A DNA stretch of 48,319 nucleotides from Specibacter cremeus (lineage in GTDB: Bacteria > Actinomycetota > Actinomycetes > Actinomycetales > Micrococcaceae): NCBI RefSeq assembly GCF_003946885.1, contig NZ_RWKQ01000034.1:239-48557 (forward strand). Reading direction: 5' to 3'. Made by a program: the position numbers and the translations under genes. The notes under the pieces are model-generated. The model was not told where the DNA came from. It made no database searches and saw nothing but the letters and a program-made list of their open reading frames with translations. This document shows, piece by piece, positions 1 through 7,709 of the stretch (position 1 is the stretch's first letter; each line of letters begins with the position of its first letter).

Positions 1-2490
1 CGGGACCTGCTGGTTGGCGGACAGGGGGGACGTGTCGGTTTGCTCGAAGATGGCGTCGACGTAGTAGTTGCTGCCCTCGTAGCTGTTCGTGGGGAAACTG
101 CCGTTGGTGTTGTACACCCCGGCCGGCGGTGCGCCGAACCCGCCGGCCACGGACAGGGGCGCCGCCGAGGTGCCCGCATACGCCCAGTAGTAGTTGGCGT
201 AGGAGTAGTGGCCGTTGGGGGCCGAATACGAGACCACGTACGTTTGTCCGGCGGTCACCTGCACGGGTGAGACGAACCGGGCGCTCTGCCATCCGCTGGC
301 CGTCTCATTGGTGAACGTCACCGTGGCCAGCTTCGCCCCGGCGGTGCTCCACAGGGTGCCCGTGTGGGTGCCGGTGTTGGCCGCGCTCTTGTAGAAGCGG
401 ACCCCGGAGATGAACCCGTTCTGGTTGGGTGTGAACTGCAACCCCATTTCGACGGAACTCGCGTCCCCGGAGTCCGGGTTCTTGGGCACCTCGTTGCCGA
501 GGAGGCTGTAGGGACCGGTGACCTGGATGTTCGTGGACGTCGGTGTGGCCGGGTAGTTGGCGCTGTCGTCGACGCCGCGGGCCAGGATCGTGGTGGCGCC
601 GACCCCATGCTGGATGTAGGAATACGTCCAGCTGGTGGTGCCCTGCGCCGGATGCCAGCTGGCCCCGCCGTCGGTGGACACCTCGACACCGACGACGACG
701 CCGCCGCCGGCGTCGGCGGCCGTGCCCGTCACCGTGACACTGGCGCCGTTGGCTATCGAGGCCCCGGCCGCCGGGGACGAGATGACGACGGTGGGCGGGG
801 TCTTGTCCGTGCTGGCCGTGGCCTTGACCAGGGACGCGTCCAGGGTCAGCGGCTGGGCGCCCATGTCGGCCAGCAGGTTCACCTCGGCCTGTTGCATGCG
901 CGGATCGGCGGGTGCGCCGTTGCCGTCGTGGGTTTGGTCCAGGCCCCACGTCCACTGCACGCTGCCGGCGGAGAAGATCAGCGCCCCGCTGGCGGCCTTG
1001 TACAGCGTGATGTGGTGCGTGGTGGTTCCGGGGGCCACCGTGTTGCCGAAGTCCTGCAGGTACTGGGGGACGGAGCCCACCGTCGTGGACAGGTCGATCA
1101 GTCCTTGCGGCCGGAACCCGTTGTCGAGGTCCTCGTTGGATTCGTAGCCGACGGTGTGGGGTGCCAGCGCCTGGGTGGTGCCGGGCGCCATGGACGTCAG
1201 CGACGTGTTCCGCCACAGCCGGGTCTGGCCCTGGGCCGCGGTGACCGTCACGGGCAGGTCGGTGTAGTTGGACATGTAGATGGTGCCGCTGAGCGCGTTT
1301 TCGGGGATCCCGGCCCCGTTGGCCTTGGAGGCGAACCGGGGATCGCGCCACGTGCCGGTCCACTCGGGGGACGGATCGATCTTGGCGTTCGACCACGTTT
1401 CCTTGTAGCACGTGATGGTCCGGTAGCTGGTGCCGTCGGTCGTGGAGGCCTCGTAGCGGGTATGCCAGTAGTCGTCGTTGCCGGACAGGAACTGCAGGTT
1501 GACGCCGGCGTCCCCGGCGGCCTTGATGTTGGCACGCTGGTTGGCGGACCAGTACTCGTCATGGCCCACGGAGAGGAACACGTTGTGGTTCTTGATGAGG
1601 GAGCCGTAACGGTCGGAGTCCACCCCCGCCATGTAGGAGACGTCATAGCCGTTCTTTTCCAGGAACCTGACCATGGGGTACTCGTTGGCGAAGTAGAAGT
1701 CGCGTCCCTCATTGTCGCCGCGCGTGACGACCGGGCGGTTGTAGCTGATCTTGAAGGCCCGGCCGATCTCGGCGCCCTGGTAGAAGTCGGCACCGCCGTA
1801 CGTGTTGTACGCCTGCCACGTCGGATCGGAGGTTTGGAACACCACGGTGGAGTGGCTGGCGTCGTTGCGGACAATGAACGTGATCTGGCTTTGCCCACCC
1901 GTGTCGGTGCGCGTCAGGAGGGCGATGTAGACGCCCGAGACGGCCGTGGACGGGACGGCCCACGAGGCGGACAGGGCCCAGTTGCCGCAATCGTACAGTT
2001 GCGTGGTCACATCGGAGAGGCACTGGGGCTGGGTCTGCGGCAGTTTCGCCGACGGCGTCACCGAGGCGATCTTGCGGGCCCCCAGGCCCTGGTACCAGCC
2101 GGTGCGGTAGATGTCGACCGTGTAGGCGGCGGCGTTCGTGTTGACCTTGAAGCCAATGGTGTTGCCCGCGTTGACGCTGATGTCGGTGGAAAAGCCCTGG
2201 ATGGACGAGTCCCCGGCGCCGCTGATGTCCCACACCGAGGGGTCGGTTCCCGGCTTGCTGTTCTCACAGCTGACCGGGTTGCTGCCGGCCCCGCACGGGT
2301 CAAGGGCGGAGGCCTTGGCGGCAAACGCCGTCACGAGGTACGCGGACACCAGGGCCATGACCATGAGGATGGCCAGAACCCGGCGGCCCGGCCCCCAGCC
2401 GGTCGCCGGAAGGATACCGGACGCACCGCCGCGACCATCACGTCCAACCGATGACCGTGTGCGCCTTTGCGATCGACTTGATGATTTCAA
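1..2490 (-). CDS. Exported N,N-dimethylformamidase-like / Ig-like / DUF4082 protein, 3' end outside window
   Basis: The frame is open across the window edge, so only the first 830 residues are visible. I chose TTG 2490 because AGGGG lies nine bases upstream and it leaves an Arg-rich N-terminus before a hydrophobic segment (about residues 38-58) ending in an AxA-like cleavage site; ATG 2364 is an alternative inside that segment. Residues about 90-510 resemble the large-subunit fold of N,N-dimethylformamidase, with a VGHDEYWS motif near residue 310. About 555-640 is an Ig-like module (VEVSTDGG...W), and about 655-815 is a DUF4082-type beta sandwich ending in SYEGSNYYVDAIFE. DUF4082 proteins are often surface or carbohydrate-associated. 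Amidase activity is not shown: only the family resemblance is visible. It lies downstream of the ole operon on the same strand but 196 bases away, so it is probably a separate unit. Confidence 0.8.
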   Translation of the reverse strand, partial: MKSSSRSQRRTRSSVGRDGRGGASGILPATGWGPGRRVLAILMVMALVSAYLVTAFAAKASALDPCGAGSNPVSCENSKPGTDPSVWDISGAGDSSIQGFSTDISVNAGNTIGFKVNTNAAAYTVDIYRTGWYQGLGARKIASVTPSAKLPQTQPQCLSDVTTQLYDCGNWALSASWAVPSTAVSGVYIALLTRTDTGGQSQITFIVRNDASHSTVVFQTSDPTWQAYNTYGGADFYQGAEIGRAFKISYNRPVVTRGDNEGRDFYFANEYPMVRFLEKNGYDVSYMAGVDSDRYGSLIKNHNVFLSVGHDEYWSANQRANIKAAGDAGVNLQFLSGNDDYWHTRYEASTTDGTSYRTITCYKETWSNAKIDPSPEWTGTWRDPRFASKANGAGIPENALSGTIYMSNYTDLPVTVTAAQGQTRLWRNTSLTSMAPGTTQALAPHTVGYESNEDLDNGFRPQGLIDLSTTVGSVPQYLQDFGNTVAPGTTTHHITLYKAASGALIFSAGSVQWTWGLDQTHDGNGAPADPRMQQAEVNLLADMGAQPLTLDASLVKATASTDKTPPTVVISSPAAGASIANGASVTVTGTAADAGGGVVVGVEVSTDGGASWHPAQGTTSWTYSYIQHGVGATTILARGVDDSANYPATPTSTNIQVTGPYSLLGNEVPKNPDSGDASSVEMGLQFTPNQNGFISGVRFYKSAANTGTHTGTLWSTAGAKLATVTFTNETASGWQSARFVSPVQVTAGQTYVVSYSAPNGHYSYANYYWAYAGTSAAPLSVAGGFGAPPAGVYNTNGSFPTNSYEGSNYYVDAIFEQTDTSPLSANQQVP

Positions 2491-2526
2491 GGCGGGGTTC
2501 CCCTGTCGCGAGAGACCGAACGTTGT

Positions 2527-2557
2527 TTAAATGCAGTGGCGCTTAAATGCAGCGGCG
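2527..2557. repeat. Two near-identical 15-bp direct repeats upstream of the exported protein
   Basis: TTAAATGCAGTGGCG (2527-2541) and TTAAATGCAGCGGCG (2543-2557) differ at one base and lie one base apart. They sit 37-67 bases upstream of the start of the exported protein, inside its promoter region. They could be a regulator site on the minus strand, but no regulator can be assigned. Confidence 0.45.
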
Positions 2558-2686
2558 GACAGATGCTGTTGCCGGGGGCAAGCACCAATCCAATCAGAGG
2601 CTAGGACGGCGGATGCGCGGAGGCAAGGAAAATCGGCAGAGACAAGTAGTGCCGGCGCGAAAATCGAGTACTCGGGGAAGGCCCGG

Positions 2687-3730
2687 TCAGCGACCTGAGT
2701 AGTAGGCGGCCAGGCGGGCCAGGCCGTCGTCGATGGTGATGGCGGGCGTCCAGTCGAGGACCTCCCGGGTGCGGCGCTGGTCGAACCAGTGCGCGGTGGA
2801 GAGCTGTTCGGCCAGGAAGCGGGTCATCGGCGGCTCGTCGTGCACCCAGCCGCGCGAGCCGGCGAACGTCCACGCCCCCTCGATCGCGGACCCGGCGGAG
2901 CGCGCCAGCCAGCCCGGAACCGAGCGGGAAGGAGCCCGCACCCCGGCGGCCGCGCAGATCCCCGCGATCAGTTCCCCGACCGGGCGCGGCTGCCCGTTCG
3001 TGACCACCAGCGCCTGGCCGTGCGCGTGGCCCATGCGTTCCAGGCCGCGGACGATCGCGGCCGCGGCGTTGTCCAGGTACGTGGTGTCGATGAGTGCCGT
3101 GCCGTGGTCCAGCAGCGGCAGCCGGCCTGCCCGTGCCCGGTCCACCACGCGCTGCACGAGCTGTGTGTCGCCGGGGCCCCACACCACGTGCGGCCGGATC
3201 GCCGTCACGCGAAAATCCACGGCATCCGCGGCCAGGGCCAGCAGTTCGGCCGCGGCCTTCGACCGGGCGTAGTGTCCGTGCGCCCGGGACGGATCGGCCG
3301 TGCCGGCGCCGGCGCCGGCGATCGAGGAACCGAAATGTGCCACGGACGGGGACGACACGAACACGAAGTCGCGGACCCCGGCGGCCCGGGCGGCGGAAAG
3401 CAGCACGCGGGTCCCGTCGATGTTCGTCGCCACGAATTCGCTCCACGCGCCGGTGAACGACACCTTCGCGGCCAGGTGGATCACCGCATCCACGCCGTCC
3501 ACGGCACGCGCCACGGCGTCCGGATCGGCCACCGAGCCCTGCACGGACTCCCACCCGGAATCGACGGGCCGGCGCTGCAGCGTGCGCACCCCGTACCCGG
3601 CGTCGGCGAGCAACTGCGCGACCGCGCCGCCCAGCAGGCCGCTCGTGCCGGTCACGAGCACCCGTCGGCCGGCCACGGCGTCAGGGGCGGCGCGCGGCGA
3701 ACCCGCGGGCGTCGTCGTACGCCTGTTCAC
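2687..3730 (-). CDS. oleD: OleD-like NAD-dependent epimerase/dehydratase (2-alkyl-3-ketoalkanoate reductase)
   Basis: A 347-residue short-chain dehydrogenase of the extended (3-beta-HSD/epimerase) type. The Rossmann motif GTSGLLG follows VLVT near residue 30, and the catalytic YxxxK is seen in GHYARSKAAAE. In olefin biosynthesis OleD reduces the 2-alkyl-3-ketoacid made by OleA to the 2-alkyl-3-hydroxyacid, using NADPH. The start is GTG 3730, whose GTGA overlaps the stop codon of the preceding oleBC gene, so the two are translationally coupled. Taken alone the protein could be any epimerase; the specific role rests on its position as the last gene of an oleA-oleBC-oleD operon. Confidence 0.85.
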   Translation of the reverse strand: MNRRTTTPAGSPRAAPDAVAGRRVLVTGTSGLLGGAVAQLLADAGYGVRTLQRRPVDSGWESVQGSVADPDAVARAVDGVDAVIHLAAKVSFTGAWSEFVATNIDGTRVLLSAARAAGVRDFVFVSSPSVAHFGSSIAGAGAGTADPSRAHGHYARSKAAAELLALAADAVDFRVTAIRPHVVWGPGDTQLVQRVVDRARAGRLPLLDHGTALIDTTYLDNAAAAIVRGLERMGHAHGQALVVTNGQPRPVGELIAGICAAAGVRAPSRSVPGWLARSAGSAIEGAWTFAGSRGWVHDEPPMTRFLAEQLSTAHWFDQRRTREVLDWTPAITIDDGLARLAAYYSGR

Positions 3731-6402
3731 GCCCGCCGTCCCGCAAGCCTGCGGGCAGCCCACGCCGCCAGGGCCGTCCGGTCGATCTTGGAGTTGTGCC
3801 GGATGTCGGTGGGCATGGCGTCGATGACCAGCACGGCGGCGACGTCCATGCCAACCCCGTCCACGCCGGTGGCATCCGCCACGGCCGTGCGCACGGCCGC
3901 GGCCAGCGCGGGGGACGCCAGCCCGGAACGTTTCGCCGGCGGGGCCGTCTCCACGATGGCCACGGCGGCCTGGGTGCCCGCCGGTCCAACACCGACGACG
4001 GCGGCGCGCGCCACCGCGGGCACGCCCTGGGCCGCGTGTTCCCCGGCAACGGGGGTGCGAACCCCGGCGGGGGTGGTCAGGATGTGGCCGAGCCGGCCCT
4101 CGACCCACAACCGGCCGGCGTCGTCCAGGTGCCCGACATCGCCGCTGCGGTGCCAGCCCGGGATCGACACGCTGGCCCGTTGGGTGATCCACAGCCGGTC
4201 GTACCGCTTCTTCACGTGCGGGGCGCTGACCAGGATCTCCCCGGTGACGCCCGGCTCGAAGGACGGCTGGCCTGCCACGGAACCGTCCGCGGCCAGGGGC
4301 GCGATCGCCACGGTGGCGCCGCTGACCGGGGTCCCGACGCACACGCCGTTGCCGTTCCCGGCCGCCCGGATGCCGGCAAGGTCGATGTCCGTCACCGGCA
4401 GCGCCTCGGTCATGCCGTACGGGGTGTGCAACGACGCGTTCGGGACCAGGGCCTGAACCCGCGCGAGCAGCGGTTCGGCGATCGGCGCGCCCGCGGACAA
4501 CAGCAACTCGACAGTGGCCAGGGCCGCACGCTGGCCGTCATCGAGCGCTCCGGACGTGGCCAGCACGTTGACCAGCGCGGCCGGGGACGCGAACACCGTG
4601 GTCGCCTGCACGGCCCGCGCCGCCTCGGCCAGGGCGACGGCGGTCAGCGTGGCCGGCGCCGTGACGTCCATGGCCGGGGTGACGGACGTGGCGCCAAGTG
4701 CCGGGCCGAGCAGCGCGAACGGGGCGAAACCGGCCACGAGGGCGGTGCCGGCGCGCAGGTCGTACGTCGACCGGAGCGTGTCCCGCATGGCCGCGAGCCG
4801 GCGGTGCGTGTACACGACGCCCTTCGCCGGGCCGGTGGAGCCCGAGGTGAACAGCACGGCGGCGTCCGCGTCCGGATCGGCGGGCGGGAACGGCACCGAT
4901 CCCCGGCGTGCCCTGCCGGCGGCCAGCAGCGAGGGCACGGTCGCGGCGACGTTCAGCAGGCCGGCCTTCCGCACCGAAAGCGGTCCGGCGGCAATCCTGA
5001 GGCCCGGCCAATTGAACAGCCGGGCACCGGCCAGGGCCCGCTCGATGCCGACAAGATAGGTCGGCCCGGCACCCTTGATGGCCCGGCTCATGCCCGCAGT
5101 GCCGAGTCCGGCGTCGGCCACGACGACGACTGCGCCCAGCCGCAGGCACGCGTAGATCAGCGTGGTCAGCCCGATGCCGGGCGGGACGAGCAGGCTGACC
5201 CGGTCCCCGGCGCGCACGCCCAGCCCGGCCAGGCCGGTGGCCAGGTCGTCCACACGCTCGGCCAGCTCCGCCCAGGACAGGGCCGTGGAGGACGCGCCCG
5301 GCGCCATGTCGACGACGGCCACGGACCGGTCGCCGCGGCGCGAATCCAGCTCGGCCAGCATGGGGGTGTACGTTTCGACGGGTCGCGACACGCTCGCAGG
5401 GCTCGCTGCTCCACCGCCGGCGGCGAGGACGTTCCGCGCCAGCCAGTCAAACATCGGGGTGGCCACGTCCCGGTCCTCCTGGACCAGGTGGCCGGCACCC
5501 TCGAAGCGGTGCACGTCGGCCTGCGGCAGCCGGTCCATGAGGTCGCGCAGGTACCGGTCGGAGAACACCGGGTCCTTCGGCCCCCACAGCAGCAGCGCCG
5601 GCACGTCCAGCGACCGCACGGCCTCTGAAACGGAGGCAAGCGCAGCCCAGCTCGGGTGCCCGGGCGCGGCCGGGATGTCGGCCACGAAGTTGCCCACGCC
5701 GGCGCGCCGCGGAACCGTCAGGTACGGGGCCATGTACGCGGCACGGACCTCCGGGGCCAACGGCGGCCGCGCCAAACCGTGCGTGACGCGCAGGAAGGCG
5801 GCCGACGTCGTCGTGCCCCACGTGTGCACGGCCGGGTGGAGCGCCAGCGACAACGCCGGCGGAAGTGAAAAGCCGGCCGGGTGCACGGCGGTGTTGGTCA
5901 GCGCGACGGCGGCGAGCCGCTCGCGCTGCCGGCTCGCCCAGCCGAGCGAGATGATGCCGCCCCAGTCGTGCCCCACGGAGACCAGCGGGCCGGTGGCCGA
6001 TGGCCCAGTGAGCCCGAGCGCGTCGGTGAGGTCGCCCAGGTCGGTGATGCGGTCGGCGAGGCGGCGGAACGTGCCGGTGCGTTCGGAGAAGCCCATGTCG
6101 AGCTGGTCGACGGCGATCACCCGCCACGGACCGCCCGCGGCCACCGTGGACGCGGACGTGGCGCCGGCCAGCAGCGTGCGCCACAGGTACGACCAGGTCG
6201 GGTTGCCGTGCACGCACAGCAGCGTCCCGGCGGGTTCACGGCCGGCCAAGTCGTCGATGTTGTCGAGGACGTGCCACCGGCGGTGCGTGCCGGGCAGCTC
6301 GATCGACGCCGTGGACGGCACGGACAGGGTGCGGGACCAGGACGCGGGGACGCCCGGCCACAGCTCGTCGGGGGTGGACAGGTGGGCCGTGCCGGCTACC
6401 AC
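3727..6402 (-). CDS. oleBC: OleBC fusion: beta-lactone decarboxylase domain joined to beta-lactone synthetase domain
   Basis: An 891-residue two-domain protein. Residues 1 to about 320 form an alpha/beta hydrolase of the haloalkane-dehalogenase type with HGNPTW (65-70), the nucleophile elbow VGHDWGG (Asp146) and a late GAGHLVQEDRD histidine; this is the OleB part, which decarboxylates a beta-lactone to a cis-olefin. After a Gly/Ala-Ser linker, about 350-891 is an AMP-forming ligase-like OleC domain with FTSGSTGPAKG, YGMTEALP, HRSGDVGHLDD and the late lysine in NSKIDR; OleC turns the 3-hydroxyacid into a beta-lactone using ATP. Fused OleBC proteins are known from Micrococcus and relatives. GTG 6402 overlaps the end of oleA by seven bases and has GGAAA five bases upstream. 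All expected catalytic residues are present. Confidence 0.9.
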   Translation of the reverse strand: MVAGTAHLSTPDELWPGVPASWSRTLSVPSTASIELPGTHRRWHVLDNIDDLAGREPAGTLLCVHGNPTWSYLWRTLLAGATSASTVAAGGPWRVIAVDQLDMGFSERTGTFRRLADRITDLGDLTDALGLTGPSATGPLVSVGHDWGGIISLGWASRQRERLAAVALTNTAVHPAGFSLPPALSLALHPAVHTWGTTTSAAFLRVTHGLARPPLAPEVRAAYMAPYLTVPRRAGVGNFVADIPAAPGHPSWAALASVSEAVRSLDVPALLLWGPKDPVFSDRYLRDLMDRLPQADVHRFEGAGHLVQEDRDVATPMFDWLARNVLAAGGGAASPASVSRPVETYTPMLAELDSRRGDRSVAVVDMAPGASSTALSWAELAERVDDLATGLAGLGVRAGDRVSLLVPPGIGLTTLIYACLRLGAVVVVADAGLGTAGMSRAIKGAGPTYLVGIERALAGARLFNWPGLRIAAGPLSVRKAGLLNVAATVPSLLAAGRARRGSVPFPPADPDADAAVLFTSGSTGPAKGVVYTHRRLAAMRDTLRSTYDLRAGTALVAGFAPFALLGPALGATSVTPAMDVTAPATLTAVALAEAARAVQATTVFASPAALVNVLATSGALDDGQRAALATVELLLSAGAPIAEPLLARVQALVPNASLHTPYGMTEALPVTDIDLAGIRAAGNGNGVCVGTPVSGATVAIAPLAADGSVAGQPSFEPGVTGEILVSAPHVKKRYDRLWITQRASVSIPGWHRSGDVGHLDDAGRLWVEGRLGHILTTPAGVRTPVAGEHAAQGVPAVARAAVVGVGPAGTQAAVAIVETAPPAKRSGLASPALAAAVRTAVADATGVDGVGMDVAAVLVIDAMPTDIRHNSKIDRTALAAWAARRLAGRRA

Positions 6403-7421
6403 GCAATTTCCATCATGGTGGTGTTCAGCCCGGAGCCGACGCCCATGCACAGCACGCGGTCGCCCGCGGCCAGCGTCTGCGACTCCTGGGCCAGCGTCAT
6501 GGGCAGCGACGCCGGGCCCACGTTGCCCCACTTCGGGAACGTGACCGGGACGCGGGACTTGACCAGGTTCACGGCCTTGATGATCGCGTTCGTGTACGAA
6601 TTCGAGACCTGGTGGGTGACGTAGCGGTCCATGCTGCGCCAGTTCCAGCCGTCCCTGTGTGCCTCGTGCCAGGCGTCGGTGACGAGTTCCAGCCCGTTGT
6701 CCAGCAGCCCCTTCGTGTCCGTGAACATGCCGTCCGGCCCGCCCACGCACAGCTCGTGGTGGGCCGTGCCGGCGCGGGAGACGCCGCCGAGGATGCGGTG
6801 GCCGCCCGGGTGCGCGTCGGCCGGGCCCAGCACGGCGGCCGCCGCGCCGGAGCCGAGCGTGAGGGTGGCGAATTCGCGCAGGTAGTCGTCGCGGGTGGAC
6901 GTCTCGGCGTTCAGCCGGCGGAACGTGGTCTCCTGCGTGGCCTGGGCGTCCTCGCCGGCCACGATCAGGGCGTACCCGATCTGGCCGGAATCGATCATGT
7001 TGGCCGCAAGCGTCATGCCGTTGACGAAACCCAGGCAGGCGTTGGCCAGGTCGAAGTTCATGGCCGACGACGGCAGCCCCAGCCCGTTGTGCACCTTCAC
7101 GGCCACGGACGGTTCCAGGTTGCGGCGTGTCACGGACGTGTTGATGAGCAGGCCGATCTCGCCCGGTTCGACGCCGGCCTCCGCCATGGCCTTGGCCCCG
7201 GCGTCGATGGCGGCGTCGTCGAACTGGGTTCCGGGGGCCCACCAGCGGCGCTCGGTCACGCCGGCCACGCGCTCGAGCAGCCGCTTGGACAGGCGCAGCC
7301 GCTTCAGGCTGGGGGCCAGCCGCGTGTCGAACTCGGTGGAACTGACGACGACGGGCGCCTCCACCGCGGAGACCGCCAGGAGCGAGGTGTTGGTGTGTCG
7401 AAACGTCGCGTTGCCGATCAA
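6396..7421 (-). CDS. oleA: OleA, thiolase-fold acyl-CoA head-to-head condensing enzyme
   Basis: A 341-residue FabH-like thiolase-fold protein. OleA condenses two fatty acyl-CoA molecules into a 2-alkyl-3-ketoacid, the first step of long-chain olefin synthesis. The active-site Cys is in DLANACLGF; the His and Asn of the triad are in THQVSNSY and KWGNVGPAS. I chose TTG 7421 because AAGG lies seven bases upstream and the product then begins MIGNATFRHTNTSLLAV, the usual OleA N-terminus. ATG 7490 would add 23 residues that do not resemble the family. It is the first gene of the operon and diverges from smc. It differs from true FabH (also in this window at 44818-45891) by the NACLGF motif and its ole neighbours. 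Confidence 0.88.
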   Translation of the reverse strand: MIGNATFRHTNTSLLAVSAVEAPVVVSSTEFDTRLAPSLKRLRLSKRLLERVAGVTERRWWAPGTQFDDAAIDAGAKAMAEAGVEPGEIGLLINTSVTRRNLEPSVAVKVHNGLGLPSSAMNFDLANACLGFVNGMTLAANMIDSGQIGYALIVAGEDAQATQETTFRRLNAETSTRDDYLREFATLTLGSGAAAAVLGPADAHPGGHRILGGVSRAGTAHHELCVGGPDGMFTDTKGLLDNGLELVTDAWHEAHRDGWNWRSMDRYVTHQVSNSYTNAIIKAVNLVKSRVPVTFPKWGNVGPASLPMTLAQESQTLAAGDRVLCMGVGSGLNTTMMEIAW

Positions 7422-7674
7422 GTTCCAGCCTTTGTGTTGTCGAAGTTCTGGTCGATATGCGGAATTGTTCGGGCCGCGGGGACGGGCCATTCGTCGCCGC
7501 AGACACGGCGGGCCCGTCCCGGAAAATACCCAACTTGTTAACTATGCACCCAACGCGGACGTTCCCGCACATACGCCGCACGGCATAAACAGGCGGCGAA
7601 CAGGCCGCCTTCCCGCATGGTTGTCGGGGCGGCACGGTAGATTGGGGATAGTTCATTCCGCCTGCAGGAGCCTG

Positions 7675-7708
7675 TTTTCAGGAGACACTGATTTTCAGGA
7701 GACACCGA
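7675..7708 (+). promoter_or_regulatory. Tandem 17-bp duplication carrying two Shine-Dalgarno sequences before smc
   Basis: TTTTCAGGAGACACTGA (7675-7691) is followed at once by TTTTCAGGAGACACCGA (7692-7708), one mismatch. Each holds CAGGAG, and a third CAGGAG lies at 7665-7670. The second copy is correctly spaced for TTG 7710. The rest of the 288-base gap between oleA and smc holds a possible -10 (TAGATT, 7638-7643) and a small hairpin at 7591-7610. Confidence 0.7.
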
Positions 7709-7709
7709 T

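Noticed and set aside
364-2454. A 696-codon open frame on the plus strand
   Set aside because: It is antisense to the DMF-like/DUF4082 gene. Its composition is Gly/Arg/Val-rich with no recognisable motif, as expected from high-GC codon-position bias.
5375-5420. OleB-OleC linker derived from a dispersed repeat
   Set aside because: The DNA loosely recalls the GTCGA-rich repeat family, but the match is too weak to tell from ordinary GC-rich linker sequence.
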